A DNA stretch of 64,000 bases from Prunus persica (Eukaryota; Streptophyta; Magnoliopsida; Rosales; Rosaceae): NCBI RefSeq assembly GCF_000346465.2, contig NC_034012.1, positions 9,346,294 to 9,410,293 on the forward strand, in the 5' to 3' direction. The position numbers and the translations under genes are program-made. Below, piece after piece: positions 22,231 through 32,721 of the stretch (position 1 is the first letter of the stretch; each line of letters opens with the position of its first letter). The notes under the pieces were generated by a model. That model was not told the DNA's origin. It did not search any database and saw nothing but the letters and a program-made list of their open reading frames with translations.

Positions 22231-22333
22231 TATTTGTGGTTATGATGGAAGAGAATAAAAGGATGAGAAGTAAGACATGAGCCATTGGGTTCTGCGGCTG
22301 CATATCTAGCTTTTGTTTCTTCTTGTATTTACA

Positions 22334-22358
22334 TTGCTCACAAGTTTGGATATATATA
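22334..22358 (-). promoter_or_regulatory. Core promoter block of RLP pseudogene 1
   Basis: In gene sense this is a TATATATA box followed by CCAAACTTGTGAGCAA. The same TATA plus (C)AAACCTGTGAGCAA arrangement precedes the other cluster genes (26524-26549, 32694-32721, 37218-37243, 43289-43315, 58409-58439), so it marks an inherited promoter and 5' leader. Confidence 0.6.
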
Positions 22359-23782
22359 GACATAGGGGCAATTAAAAAAATGTAACTAGTTTCCTTTCTT
22401 TCTAGCATGTAGCTGATATGTGATACCAGCGCATCTTTCACGTGAATCAAAGTCCAAGTTCCAAGTTGTTTTCTTGTTGATGATTTTCTTGGAAAAATTG
22501 GAGCTAGGATAGTCATTCTTTCCAAGTCAACTACATTATAATATAACGCACGACTCATTCAAAAAGAACCTAGCCTCTTTTACGCGGGATTTTATTATAA
22601 AACCAAAAAAAAAAAAAAAGAAAAGAAAATCATTAGGTCTAAAGAGGAGGCGGAGTTGAGAGGACAAGACCTCCCTATTATTTTAAAGTCTCCGACGACC
22701 CCAAGCACTTTGCCGCAACGGAAGGAAGGCAACCACATTGAAAATGTTGGAAGATTTTCATAAGTGTTATTTAATACTATCAAGTGTCGCATACTAAATC
22801 ATGTTCCTGACAACTAAATCATGGACCGGATAATAAACTTTTCTTGCTCGAAGAAGACGTAACTGAACAACTGAACCACTAATTTCAAATTTAAGTGCAT
22901 GGATGCCAGTGAAATGAACCCTCCAGAAACATGATTAATCCAACATTTTCCCTCGACAACATATTATTTAAGTCACCTAAAAAAAAGGTATGTACGTTGC
23001 ATACTACTTTAGCTTTCTAATCTGCATGTCAACCAAGAAAAAAAGGGTGTACTGATGAGGAGGAAAACTTGGCTATTCGAGGTTCATACCTCATTCCTCT
23101 TTCTTTTCCACTTACTTGCAAAAGGTAGCCCGCAGAAATCACATTCAAGAAAGAAGACATAATTATAAGAACCAACTGTGCTTATTACATCAGGAACACA
23201 AAAGCAAAGAAGGAAAAAAGAAAAGAAAGAAAAGAAAAGCAAACTGAAAATGTAAAACAAAAAGTACATTAATATATCTAGTCTCTAATATTCCTTCTTT
23301 TAACCATGTTGATGCGCACTTTTACCATCACATACAGTCTATCTTGTACATTGTCTATGAATTTGAAGTATGCATACTTGCATCTCTTCTTGATAATTAA
23401 AGAAGAACAAACTCCCCAAAATCATACTATGAATCCAAATGCGGAGGAAATATAAAACCACGGAAATTGATGTCCATTGTCCACGTCTTTGTTGTTCTTA
23501 TTATCTTCATCAATGCCCTTATTTAGTCCGCATTTATTTGTTAGTGGGGTACCACAAAGATTTGGATTCCCCTCAAACGCAGAAGCATCGAAGCTTTGGA
23601 TATGAGTGCTTATTGGTACTGGTCCTTGGAGACTATTGTACGAGACATTAAATTGTTTCAAGAAATGAAGGCTCGCCAATGAGGATGGGATTTTTCCAGA
23701 CAAATAAGTGAGAGAGAGATTCAAGTTCTCTAAGTTCTTGAGGTTAGATATTTGGTTTGGAATGATGCCGGTGAAGTTGTTA

Positions 23783-23862
23783 GAGTCAAGATGCAACTCG
23801 CGGAGAAGCTGCAATTGGCCGAGAGTCAAGATGCAACTCGCGGAGAAGCTGCAATTGGCCGA
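23783..23862 (-). repeat. 40-bp tandem duplication inside pseudogene 2
   Basis: GAGTCAAGATGCAACTCGCG to GCAATTGGCCGA occurs twice with a 40-bp period; 40 is not a multiple of three, so the LRR frame is broken here. Absent from pseudogene 1. Confidence 0.9.
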
Positions 23863-24676
23863 TCTCAATAGGTATTTCACCTTCTAGGTTACTGTTGGAT
23901 AGGTTTATAAATGCTCCAAAAAAAGACAATTTGCACGGCAGAGAAATTGGACCTGTGATAAACGGGCCAAAAGGAGGCAATTCAAATTCATAACTGTCTA
24001 CTTGAGGTGCAATATTACGTTCATAAACCAACCTTGCAAAGTTGCTTTGGGAATTCACCTGAAAGTCGGTTGTGTGCCAATCTTATATGAAGCAGTCTAG
24101 GAAGGGCCCCCAACCAACTTCGAACGGGCCCTGTGATTTGATTACCAACCAAAAACAAGATCTCTAGACTTTTTAGCTTTGATAACCATACAGGTATTAA
24201 CCCAGTGAGATGAGAATCGGCAAAACTCAATAATCAAAGATTTTGTAATCCCTAAAAACCAACCATGTCATCATCAGTAGGCATTCCCTCACCTACGAAA
24301 GAACCCGTAAGCATGAGTAAACGAAGACTTTTGCAACTCATCAATATCTTCATTTCCCCAGTGAGGTTGGTAAATAGGTTATAACCAAGCGAGAGAAAAG
24401 ACAAGGATTTCAATGAAAGAATATCAAGTTGTATTTGTCCCTCTAGATGATTTCCAGCCAATCGAATGGCTTTTAGGGACCGACATGAGTACAGGCTAGT
24501 TGGAAAGATACCAATGATTCTTTCGCCAATAGATCAATTTTACTAAGTTGACTAAGTTTGGAGAACTTAAGTGCGGTGATATCTCCTTCCAAGTTGTTGG
24601 CTCCGAGATGTATTTCAATAAGGTTTGTGCAATTCATTAAAGATGGGGCCAAAGCACCTTCTAAGTGGTTATAACC

Positions 24677-25394
24677 AATGTTTTGAAAGGCGAGACGCTA
24701 GGATGAGGCGTTTTATGCCTTATGAGGCGAGGCGTAAGCCTCAAAGCGTTGAAGCGTAAGCCTTTCGGGTATTGAGTTATTATAATTGCAAAAATATAAA
24801 ACAGCTATTGAATGTATTGAATGCCACTATAGAGTATAAATTAACCATCAAACTTGTTTTTTCAAAATTTCTCTTACTATTGCTCAATTCTTTACCATAT
24901 ATCCTTTTGGTTATATTATCTCTCTAAGTCTAGTGCCTTTCTACCTAGTTCGAATAGATAAAAGAGTAGATCATGTATGGAGGTGGACTGAACTGATGGT
25001 GGAAGGTGGGAGGCAGTTTCTGTTGGTCTGTTTAGGAACTTTGGCTTTTGGGAGAGGGAAGGAATAAATGGGTAAACTGGTTTCTTTTGAACAAAACGGT
25101 GTGTGTCTAATGTTCAAACTTAAAACTACAACGCACAGCTTAACTAAAGGGAAACAAAACAACACAGCCCGTGCAAACGACGTCGTCCGGAATCACATTT
25201 TTCAAATAAAGGAACTCTGTCTTCCTCGCGAGGCTTGCGCCTTTCACAGCGCATCTGCGTTTAGCGGCCGCCTCGACTTCAAGGCGTACGCCTTTCATGA
25301 CATTCGCTAAACTGAGCTGCGCCTGAAGCGAATCACCGCTGCCTCGCTCCGAAGCGCGCCCCAACGCATGCCTAGGCATGCCTTTGAAAACATT
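24677..25394. mobile_element. 718-bp nonautonomous DNA transposon with palindromic 10-bp target duplication
   Basis: Terminal inverted repeats AATGTTTTGAAAGGC and (reversed) AATGTTTTCAAAGGC. The target GGTTATAACC, itself a perfect palindrome, is duplicated at 24667-24676 and 25395-25404; pseudogene 1 has one copy at the matching site (near 16905-16915). The subterminal regions are rich in AGGCG/CGCCT motifs. A 10-bp duplication again suggests the Mutator superfamily. No transposase. Confidence 0.85.
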
Positions 25395-25816
25395 GGTTAT
25401 AACCGAGGGTCAGAAGTTTCAACTTGGACAACTTCCCAATATTAATAGGGAGCACACCACTCAATTGATTAATGGAGAGGTCAAGGATTGCAAGGTTTGT
25501 GAGGTTAACAATTCTGTCACTAATGGGTCCATATATTGAATTGAGAGGTAATGCCAATTCTTCAAGTTTGGTAGCATTATAGATATCCACTGGAAGAAAC
25601 CCTGAGAGGTTATTGTGGCCAGCACGAAAAACCTGTAGTTCAAAACACTCCCCTAATCCTCGGGAAATGCTGCCATGAAATTTATTAGAGGAAAAATCCA
25701 AAAGCCTAGTCAATGGAGACGAATGTTTGAGACAAATAGAGGATGGAATAGGCCCAGAGAAGTTATTGTTGCTGACATTGAAACTAGTCAAATTCCTGGC
25801 TTGTTGGAAGAATGAA

Positions 25817-26208
25817 GATGGGATTGCACCATGGAAGTGATTGCTTGAGAAATCAAGTTTCCGGATATAATTGTTGGATCCTAGATAAAGTGATAGCTCA
25901 CCAGAAAGAAGGTTCTAGCTCAAATCAAGGATCTAAAGACGATTTAAGGACTTGAAGAATCGAGGTTCAAGTGAACCATAAAGTGAAATTGTTCGAGAGG
26001 TTCAAGTGGGTGAGAGATGGGATTGCACCATGGAAGTGATTGCTTGAGAAATCAAGTTTCCGGATATAATTGTTGGATCCTAGATAAAGTGGTAGCTCAC
26101 CAAAAAGAAGGTTATAGCTCAAATCAAGGATCTGAAGACGATTTAAGGACTTGAAGAATCCAGGTTCAAGTGAACCATAAAGAGAATTGTTTGAGAGGTT
26201 CAAGTGGG
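25817..26208 (-). repeat. About 199-bp direct tandem duplication in pseudogene 2
   Basis: Segments starting GATGGGATTGCACCATGG at 25817 and 26016 run parallel to TTCAAGTGGGTGAG at 26001 and 26199. They encode the same LRR pair. The copies differ at several bases (a 1-bp indel changes the period from 199 to 198), so the duplication is not very recent. Confidence 0.85.
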
Positions 26209-26523
26209 TGAGATGTCTGAGATGGGTAACCCAACCATACCTCCTTTGAGCCCTTTGAGCCCCTTGGAGGGTAAGAGCAAATGGGTAACCCAACCATCCT
26301 CATCACAGGTGATGCCTTCCCAGTGACAATAGTTAACCGAAGTCCAGTTTAAAGTAGGAGAAGATAGAGTGAGGGTGAAGGACAGGAGAGAGGTGCGCTC
26401 AAGTTCTTTGCATGCATGAATATTTGTGGTTATGATGGAAGAGAATAAGAGGATGAGAAGGAAGACATGAGCCATTGGGTTCTGCGGCTGCATATCTAGC
26501 TTTTGTTTCTTCTTGTATTTACA

Positions 26524-26549
26524 TTGCTCACAAGTTTGGATATATATAG
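26524..26549 (-). promoter_or_regulatory. Core promoter block of RLP pseudogene 2
   Basis: TATATATA box followed by CCAAACTTGTGAGCAA in gene sense, the same as at 22334-22358. Confidence 0.55.
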
Positions 26550-26866
26550 ACATAGGAGCAATTAAAAAAATGTAACTAGTTTGCTTTCTTTCTAGCATGT
26601 AGCCGATATGTGATACCAGCGCATCTTTCATGTGAATCAAAGTCCAAGTTCCAAGTTGTTTTCTTGTTGATGATTTTCTTGGAAAAACTGGAGCTAGGAT
26701 ACTCATTCTTTCCAAGTCAACTACATTAAAATATAACGCACGACTCATTCAAAAAGAACCTAGCCTCTTTTACGCGGGATTTTATTATTGAAAAAAAAAA
26801 AAAAAAGGAAAATCATTAGTTCTAAAGAGGAGGCGGAGTTGAGAGGACAAGACCTCCCTATTATTT

Positions 26867-28372
26867 GGGTCGTTTGGTACACAGGCTTGGTTTGTACTGG
26901 CTTGGACTAAATTTAGTACCATGTTTGTTTCATTTAATTATAGTCTTAGATGGGATTACTAATACCGGGCACACCAAAAACACCTCATTAGGAGGGGACT
27001 ACTAATCCCATGTAGAAAGGGAGGATTAGCTAGTCCTATGTTTACCAATGTATGAGATGCATATATTATATTGTAATACTAATAACATATATTACTATTA
27101 TTATTATTATTACATACACATATACTATAATGTACATATATACATATATATACACATATACAAGTATATATATACACATATACATATATAATATATATAA
27201 ATACATATAGATATATACACATATATTATTATTATTATTATATACTCATATACACATACATATTAATATTATAATAATAGCATACATGTATACATTTATA
27301 TATGTAATATATATTATATTATATATTAATGTACATATATACAAGTATATACATGTATATATATAAACACATATATACATATATAATATATAAATACATA
27401 TAGATATCTACACGTATATTATTATTATAATATACCCATATACACATGCATATTAATATTATAATAATAGCATACATGTATATATGTAATATATATATAT
27501 ATATATTATTATACTACATATATATAAGTATATATACATATATGTGTATATATTATACCCATGTATGTATTATAATATACATATACACACGTATATACAC
27601 ATATATATTATATATTTATACTATATGTATATATATTATAATTTACATATATACACGTATATACATGTATATTATTATTATAACATACCCATATATATTA
27701 TCTATTATAATATACATATGTATATGTATATGTATTATACCCATGTATATATTATAATATATAGATACACCTATATATACATATATTATATGCATGTATA
27801 TACGTATATATATGTATATTATAATATATATAATATATATACATATATTATACATATATTATATATACATATGTATTTTATAATATATATATATATAATA
27901 TATATATGTATATATACATACATATATAATATACATATATACACGTATATACATGTATATTATTATTATTATTATTATAACATACCCATATATATATTAT
28001 ATATTATAATATACATACATATATATAAATATATGTATATGTATTATACCCATGTATATTATAATATACATATATACACCTATATACACTTATATATATA
28101 TGTACGTTTATATTATTTAAAATATATAATATTATTATAATATACTTATATACATATATATACATATATATTATATATATATTATAAAATACATATATAC
28201 ATATATATAGATATTTTTGAAAAAATAAAAAAATTATAGTTCTAGTCCAAGCATACACCAAACGCAGGATAAATGTTATCCAACTTAGACCAAGCCAAGC
28301 CAAGCCAAGCCAAGCCAAGCTAGTCCCTAAGCATAGTCCATGCCAAGACAGTCCTGTGTACCAAACGAGCCC
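26867..28372. mobile_element. 1506-bp nonautonomous element (PIF/Harbinger-like ends) filled by an AT-rich array
   Basis: Ends are inverted: GGGTCGTTTGGTACACAGG at the left and, reversed, GGGCTCGTTTGGTACACAGG at the right. Unit 1 of the segmental duplication lacks it (22675-22690 reads straight through), so it is an insertion. No clean target duplication remains; two bases of the target seem lost. Ends of the GGNTCGTTTGGTA type are common in plant PIF/Harbinger MITEs. Near the right end is a run of AAGCC/GCCAA pentamers (28292-28320). No transposase. Confidence 0.75.
27060..28210. repeat. ATATAC-type low-complexity array with higher-order repeats
   Basis: About 1.15 kb of TA/CA/TTA repeats. 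It has longer periods: a block starting AATGTACATATATACA recurs about 195 bp apart (27130, 27328) and another starting TACATATATACACGTATAT recurs about 285 bp apart (27640, 27925). Open frames here (poly I/Y) are composition artefacts. Confidence 0.9.
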
Positions 28373-30373
28373 AAGTCTCCGACGACTCCAAGCACTTTGC
28401 CGCAACCGAAGGAGGCAACCACATTGAAAATGTTGTAAGATTTTCATAAGTGTTATTTAATACTATCAAGTGTCGCATACTAATCATGGGACCGGATAAT
28501 AACTTTTCTTGCTCGAGAGACATAACTGACAACTGAACACTAATTTCAATTTAGTGCATAGATGCCAGTGAATGACCCCTCCAGAAACATGATTAATCCA
28601 ACATTTTCCCTCGACAGCATATTATTTAAGTCACCTAAAAACACCAACATTAGTGTTAAGCCAGGTAGATAATCTACAGCACTAGTGCATATATGTAGAT
28701 TTCCACTAATTAATGAAACCAAAGTGAAAGCCTGATTGGTCTCACGGGGTGCTCTTCACCAAGAGTAATGCTATATATATAAGAATAGTGAAATATTCAA
28801 AATATCAATTATTAATGAATTTATTCAGAATTGAAACTTTTTATTAAATTTTTATTTTCCAATTTATCTTTTTGTAATGAAGACTGTGGTATTAAAAAAA
28901 AAAAAACATTTCATTTACGAGATTTATGTTCCATTCCTGCCAAATAATATTGACAATGGTGTGTTGAATGGTAATATTTAATTAATTAATTCGTCGGACC
29001 TCTTCCAACATTAGGATTGTTGACAATTCCTTTACTTGGTGTATAACATTCTATTGGAAAAAATACATATATATGTATAAGGATTATGGAAACTTAAATC
29101 GATAATCAATGACATACATGGTGTACGCATGAGCATGATAAATTGACAATATATAAACTTTAAAAGTGCTTTATCACACATGAAGGCATTAAATTTTTGC
29201 AGGGTGTGCCTTCATGCCCAAACATACTTAAAGGTACTTAGAATAATATATGTTTTTAAATGCTTATAGGGTTTGCGTTATATAAAATGTTTCTAATTGC
29301 GCAGGAAGATAATATGAAAATGGCAGAGGTACGAGAATGTCTTTCCTTTGTTCTTACTCCATGCAAGCTCTATGAGCAAAACCAGATGATCAAATTCGTA
29401 CTAAAATATTAGTTTGGCTTTAGTACATGAAAGTCGTCGCAATGTAGACCCCAAAACTTAATTTCAATAAAAAAGAGGTTCGTGGCAATATTTCATGAAT
29501 TTGGCCAAATCTGTTGTTTTTGCCAATCGCATATGCAGAATTTGTAGCTTTAGTTGTGTTTGGGCCAAAACTGATTTGCCCCCATGTCATGGGTTTAAAA
29601 AGAAATAAAGACAAATGGGTTCAGACTTTTGTCGATCTCCAGATTGAACAATTGGACCACAAATAAACTTAATACCCAAAATCTCACTATGAACCTAATG
29701 CGGGGAAGATATAAAATTCCCATAGACTACGTATATCACGTATTGAGTCATTCTATAGTGAGGGTTTATCTAAGGCTCAATTTTTTTACCGTTTGATCAA
29801 ACTAACCAATTTAATCCAACGATTAAAAGATAGAGCCTCATCCAAAGGTAAGACCCTCATTATAGAATTCTACATCACATATCAGATAAGCAGCACTGAA
29901 TCAAAAAGAAGGCTTTTCTACATAAAATTAATAATAACAGAGCATTCAGTTGTGAAGAGAAAAATGTAACAGTCAAGCCAAATCTCCCTGTAGGGACTTA
30001 CACATATTTGTGGTAGAAAAGTGATAGATATGTAGTATGTGGTGTTGCTGAAAAGGACGGTCGGTAAAAAAAACGTCCTTCACACGTTTAAGAGAGATTT
30101 CCATTAGTGAGTTTGAAGAGGGGGCCACCATGAGAGAGGGTCAAGTCAAGACCTCCTTTTAAAGTCCACAATGACTCCAAAGAACAGACTCTTAAGTTGT
30201 CATGATTTTTCTTTGAAAATGATAATGGACATTTGGTGAAGTTGTATTTGTTACTTGCAAAGGTAGCGTGCAGAAATCACATCCAAAAAAGAAGAATTAT
30301 ATGAACCAACTATACCTTATTATAACATCACGAACACAAAAGAAAAGCAAACTGAAAATGTAAAATAAAAAGC

Positions 30374-30405
<32 letters not shown>

Positions 30406-30491
30406 CCAGCCTCTAAACCTTCTTTTTATCGTGGGGATGCTCACAGTTATATCGCATGGAGCCAATTAGGTACATTGTCTATGAATCAAAA
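28373..30491. other. Gene-free stretch between RLP pseudogene 2 and the first intact RLP
   Basis: 28373-28650 is the end of duplication unit 2. 29125-29780 duplicates 11930-12590. 30240-30490 is the shared 3' flank of RLP genes (CACAAAAGAAAAGCAAACTG) and includes an (AT)n run at about 30378-30405. 28750-28795 resembles one end of a MITE (GAGTAATGCTA). No gene recognised. Confidence 0.55.
29125..29780 (+). repeat. Intergenic duplicate (partner 11930-12590)
   Basis: See 11930-12590. The two copies flank the duplicated RLP block at about 2.2 and 0.5 kb, suggesting a larger, older duplication around the same place. Confidence 0.7.
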
Positions 30492-32645
30492 CTATGCATA
30501 CCTCCATCTCTTGTTAAAAATTAAATAACCAAAAACTCCCCAAAATCCCACTATAAACCCTAGCACAACAGAAGAAATATAAAACCATGGAAGTTGATGC
30601 CCATTCCCCTCGTCTTTGTTGTTGTTATTATCTTCCTCAATGACCTTATTTGGTCGACCACACTCATTTGGAAGTGGGGCACCACAAAGATTGGGATTAC
30701 CCTCAAAGGCAGAAGCATCGAAGCTTTGGAGCTGGGTGCTTGTTGGTATTGGTCCTTTGAGATTATTGTATGAGACATTAAATTCTTTCAAAAAATTAAG
30801 GCTCTCCAATGACGATGGGATTATTCCGGACAAGTGATTCATTGAGAGGCTTAAAACCTCTAAATTTTTTAGATTAGATATTTGGTCTGGAATGACGCCA
30901 AAGAAGTTGTTGTAGCCAAGACGCAACATGCGGAGATGCTGCAGTTGGCCGATCTCATTAGGTATCTCACCACCAATGTTATTTTCAGATAGGTCTATCA
31001 TTGCTGGATAGGAAGACAATTTCGACGATAGATAATAACTTGGGTTTGTGATTATAGGGCCCAAGAAGAAAGGCAATTCAAATTCATAACTAGTGTCGTC
31101 TTGAGATGCTTCGGAAACCAACCTTGGTAGTCTGCAAAGTTGCTTTGGAAATTCACCAGAAATTCGGTTCTTTGGCAAGCTTACATGATACAGTCTAGGA
31201 AGAGCCCCCAACCAGCTTGGAATTGGCCCTGTGATTTGATTACTACCCAGAAGCAAGATCTCTAGCTTGTTGAGCTTTGACAACCATATAGGTATTTGAC
31301 CCGTGAGCTGGCATTCAGCGAAACTCAATGCTCGAAGATTTTGGAATCCATCAATATCAGCCATGTCATCATCACCTGGCATTCCCTCACCTTTAAAGGA
31401 ACCAGTGAGTAGGAGTGTGTGAAGACTTTTGCAACTCATTAATATCTTCATTGCCCCTGTGATGTTGGTGAATCGATTGAAACCAAGTGAGAGGAAGGAC
31501 AAAGATTTCAATGAAAGAATGTCAACTTGTATTTGTCCCTCTAGATGATTGTTGCTCAATCGAATGGCTTTTAGGGACCGACATGAGTACAGGCTTATTG
31601 GGAACATACCAGTGAAGTTATTGAGTCTTATGTCAAGTTTAGTAAGTTGACTAAGTCTGGAGAAATCAAGCATGGAGATATCTCCTTCCAAGTTGTTGGA
31701 TTGCACATGTAGTTCTTCAAGGTTTGTACAATTCATCAAAGATGGGGGCAAATAACCTTCTAAATTGTTGAAATCAAGGTTCACATATTTCAACTTGGAG
31801 AGCTTCCCAAAATTGAGAGGAAGCTCGCTGCCAAGATGATTAAACAAGAGGTTGAGGATTGCAAGGTTGGTGAGGTTGACAATTTTATCACTAATGGCTC
31901 CATATAGCGAATTGAGAGGTAATGAAATTTCTTCAAGTTTAGTAGCATTATAGATATCTTCTGGAAGTAGTCCTGAGAGGTTATTGCGACCGGCCCGAAA
32001 AACCAGCAGTTCGGAACAGTCCCCTAGTCCAGGAGCAAGGTTGCCACTGAATTCATTGGAAGAAAAATCCAATAGCCTAAGGAAGGGAGAAGAATGTTTG
32101 AGACAAATCGAGGATGGGATATACCCTGTGAAGGTATTGTTGCTGACATTGAAACTAGTCAATTTGCTAGCTTGGTGGAAGAATGAAGATGGAATTGCAC
32201 CATGGAAGTGATTGCTAGACAAATCTAGTTTCTGGATATTATTGCTGGATGGTAGAGAAAATGGTAGCTCTCCAGAAAGAAGGTTATAACTCAAATCAAG
32301 GATCTCAAGACGATTCAAGGTCACAAAGAATTGAGTGTCAAGTGAACCAAAAAGTGAATTATGCGAGAGATTCAAGTGGGTGAGATGTGTGAGATTTGCA
32401 AGTGATGAGGGAAACATACCTCCTTTGAGCCCTTTGGAGGGTAGGAGCAAATGGGTGACCCTACTATCTTGATCACAAGCGATGCCCTTCCATTGACAAC
32501 AATTATCAGAGGTCCAATTGAAGGAAAGAGAAGATAAAGTTAGGATAAAGGACATGAGAGAGCTGCGATCAGTTTGGTTGCATGCATGAATATGTGTGGA
32601 CATAATGGAAGAGAAAAATAAGAAGAGAAGGAAGCCATATGCCAT
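30492..32645 (-). CDS. LRR receptor-like protein, RLP2/RLP3(RFO2)-like, tail shortened
   Basis: Single exon, 717 residues from the ATG at 32645 (MAYGFLLFLFFSSIMSTHIH, a signal peptide); the frame is open 57 bp further but only from GTG, and the MAH/MAY methionine is the one kept by all relatives. Domains: LRRNT with C.., CCQW..C; about twenty LRRs; an island before the last repeats (ELPFFLGPIITNPSYY, residues about 510-545); C-terminal cap NPNLCGAPLPNEC; acidic/Asn stretch EEDNNNNKDEGNG; TM helix FYISSVVLGFIVGFWGVFGY with GxxxG; then NKRWRYA and stop. No kinase. Relatives continue for 18-33 residues where this gene has TAG (TAT changed), so the cytoplasmic tail is lost. Expected at the plasma membrane as an immune or peptide receptor that needs a co-receptor kinase; ligand unknown. 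Open and plausible as functional. Confidence 0.9.
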   Translation of the reverse strand: MAYGFLLFLFFSSIMSTHIHACNQTDRSSLMSFILTLSSLSFNWTSDNCCQWKGIACDQDSRVTHLLLPSKGLKGGMFPSSLANLTHLTHLNLSHNSLFGSLDTQFFVTLNRLEILDLSYNLLSGELPFSLPSSNNIQKLDLSSNHFHGAIPSSFFHQASKLTSFNVSNNTFTGYIPSSICLKHSSPFLRLLDFSSNEFSGNLAPGLGDCSELLVFRAGRNNLSGLLPEDIYNATKLEEISLPLNSLYGAISDKIVNLTNLAILNLLFNHLGSELPLNFGKLSKLKYVNLDFNNLEGYLPPSLMNCTNLEELHVQSNNLEGDISMLDFSRLSQLTKLDIRLNNFTGMFPISLYSCRSLKAIRLSNNHLEGQIQVDILSLKSLSFLSLGFNRFTNITGAMKILMSCKSLHTLLLTGSFKGEGMPGDDDMADIDGFQNLRALSFAECQLTGQIPIWLSKLNKLEILLLGSNQITGPIPSWLGALPRLYHVSLPKNRISGEFPKQLCRLPRLVSEASQDDTSYEFELPFFLGPIITNPSYYLSSKLSSYPAMIDLSENNIGGEIPNEIGQLQHLRMLRLGYNNFFGVIPDQISNLKNLEVLSLSMNHLSGIIPSSLESLNFLKEFNVSYNNLKGPIPTSTQLQSFDASAFEGNPNLCGAPLPNECGRPNKVIEEDNNNNKDEGNGHQLPWFYISSVVLGFIVGFWGVFGYLIFNKRWRYA

Positions 32646-32693
32646 TGGGTTATAAGGCTGCTGCAGTACTAGCAAGTCTTTTGGTGTATTTAC

Positions 32694-32721
32694 ATTACCC
32701 ACAGGTTTGATAGATATATAG
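32694..32721 (-). promoter_or_regulatory. Core promoter/leader block of RLP 30492-32645
   Basis: In gene sense CTATATATCTATCAAACCTGTGGGTAA, a weaker version of the cluster TATA plus AAACCTGTGAGCAA block, about 50-75 bp upstream of the ATG. Confidence 0.45.

Larger units (their letters stand above)
15134..22303 (-). pseudogene. LRR receptor-like protein pseudogene 1, split by a copia element and plastid DNA
   Basis: Minus strand. The ATG at 22303 opens a signal peptide (PMAHVLLLILLFSSIITTN); after five dozen bases the gene is interrupted by a copia element (17273-22230) and resumes at 17272 with HACKQLERTSLLSF, an LRRNT and the first LRR. A deletion then joins FFKSL out of frame to the later LRR ..INQLSGVLP, losing several repeats. 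Further breaks: a one-base frameshift near 16760, an in-frame TAG at 16491-16493, an eight-base deletion after the KQLC motif near 16275, an extra T near 16430, and 422 bp of plastid DNA at 15588-16009. The end shows the NPNLCGTPLTNKC cap, the acidic stretch, the TM helix with GFIVG and the stop at 15134. The frameshift, TAG and KQLC deletion are shared with the copy at 23278-26493, so the gene died before it was duplicated. The first Cys of the usual CC pair is replaced (NNC). Not functional. Confidence 0.9.
14821..22979. repeat. Segmental tandem duplication, unit 1 (unit 2 is 22980-28650)
   Basis: Both units begin AAAAAAGGTATGTACGTTGC and end ATTATTTAAGTCACCTAAAA, in head-to-tail order. Each carries one dead minus-strand RLP with the same 3' and 5' flanks. 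The size difference is explained by later insertions: a copia element and plastid DNA in unit 1; a 718-bp and a 1506-bp DNA element in unit 2. The junction at 22975-22985 lies in an A run, a possible microhomology. Confidence 0.85.
23278..26493 (-). pseudogene. LRR receptor-like protein pseudogene 2, split by a DNA element
   Basis: Minus strand, ATG at 26493 (MQPQNPMAHVFLLILLFSS). It keeps the LRRs lost from pseudogene 1 but has its own damage: a two-copy repeat of about 199 bp at 25817-26208, a short local duplication near 26225-26290, a 718-bp element at 24677-25394 and a 40-bp tandem duplication at 23783-23862 that shifts the frame. It shares with pseudogene 1 the one-base frameshift (near 24515), the TAG at 24252-24254 and the deletion after KQLC (near 24030). 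The C-terminal part still shows the NPNLCGTPLTNKC cap, an acidic DEDNKNNKD stretch and the start of the TM helix; the tail continues in another frame to the stop at 23278. The LRRNT has NYC in place of CC. Not functional. Confidence 0.9.
22980..28650. repeat. Segmental tandem duplication, unit 2
   Basis: Partner of 14821-22979; see that entry. The copy of the right-hand end is at about 28600-28645. Confidence 0.85.

Noticed and set aside
27446..28447. Several long open frames rich in Ile and Tyr on both strands
   Set aside because: Direct translation of the ATATAC array; low-complexity artefact with no family features.
30492..32702. Longer start for the RLP at 32702 (and 43261 for the neighbour)
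   Set aside because: Those positions are GTG, not ATG; relatives support the inner MAH/MAY methionine.
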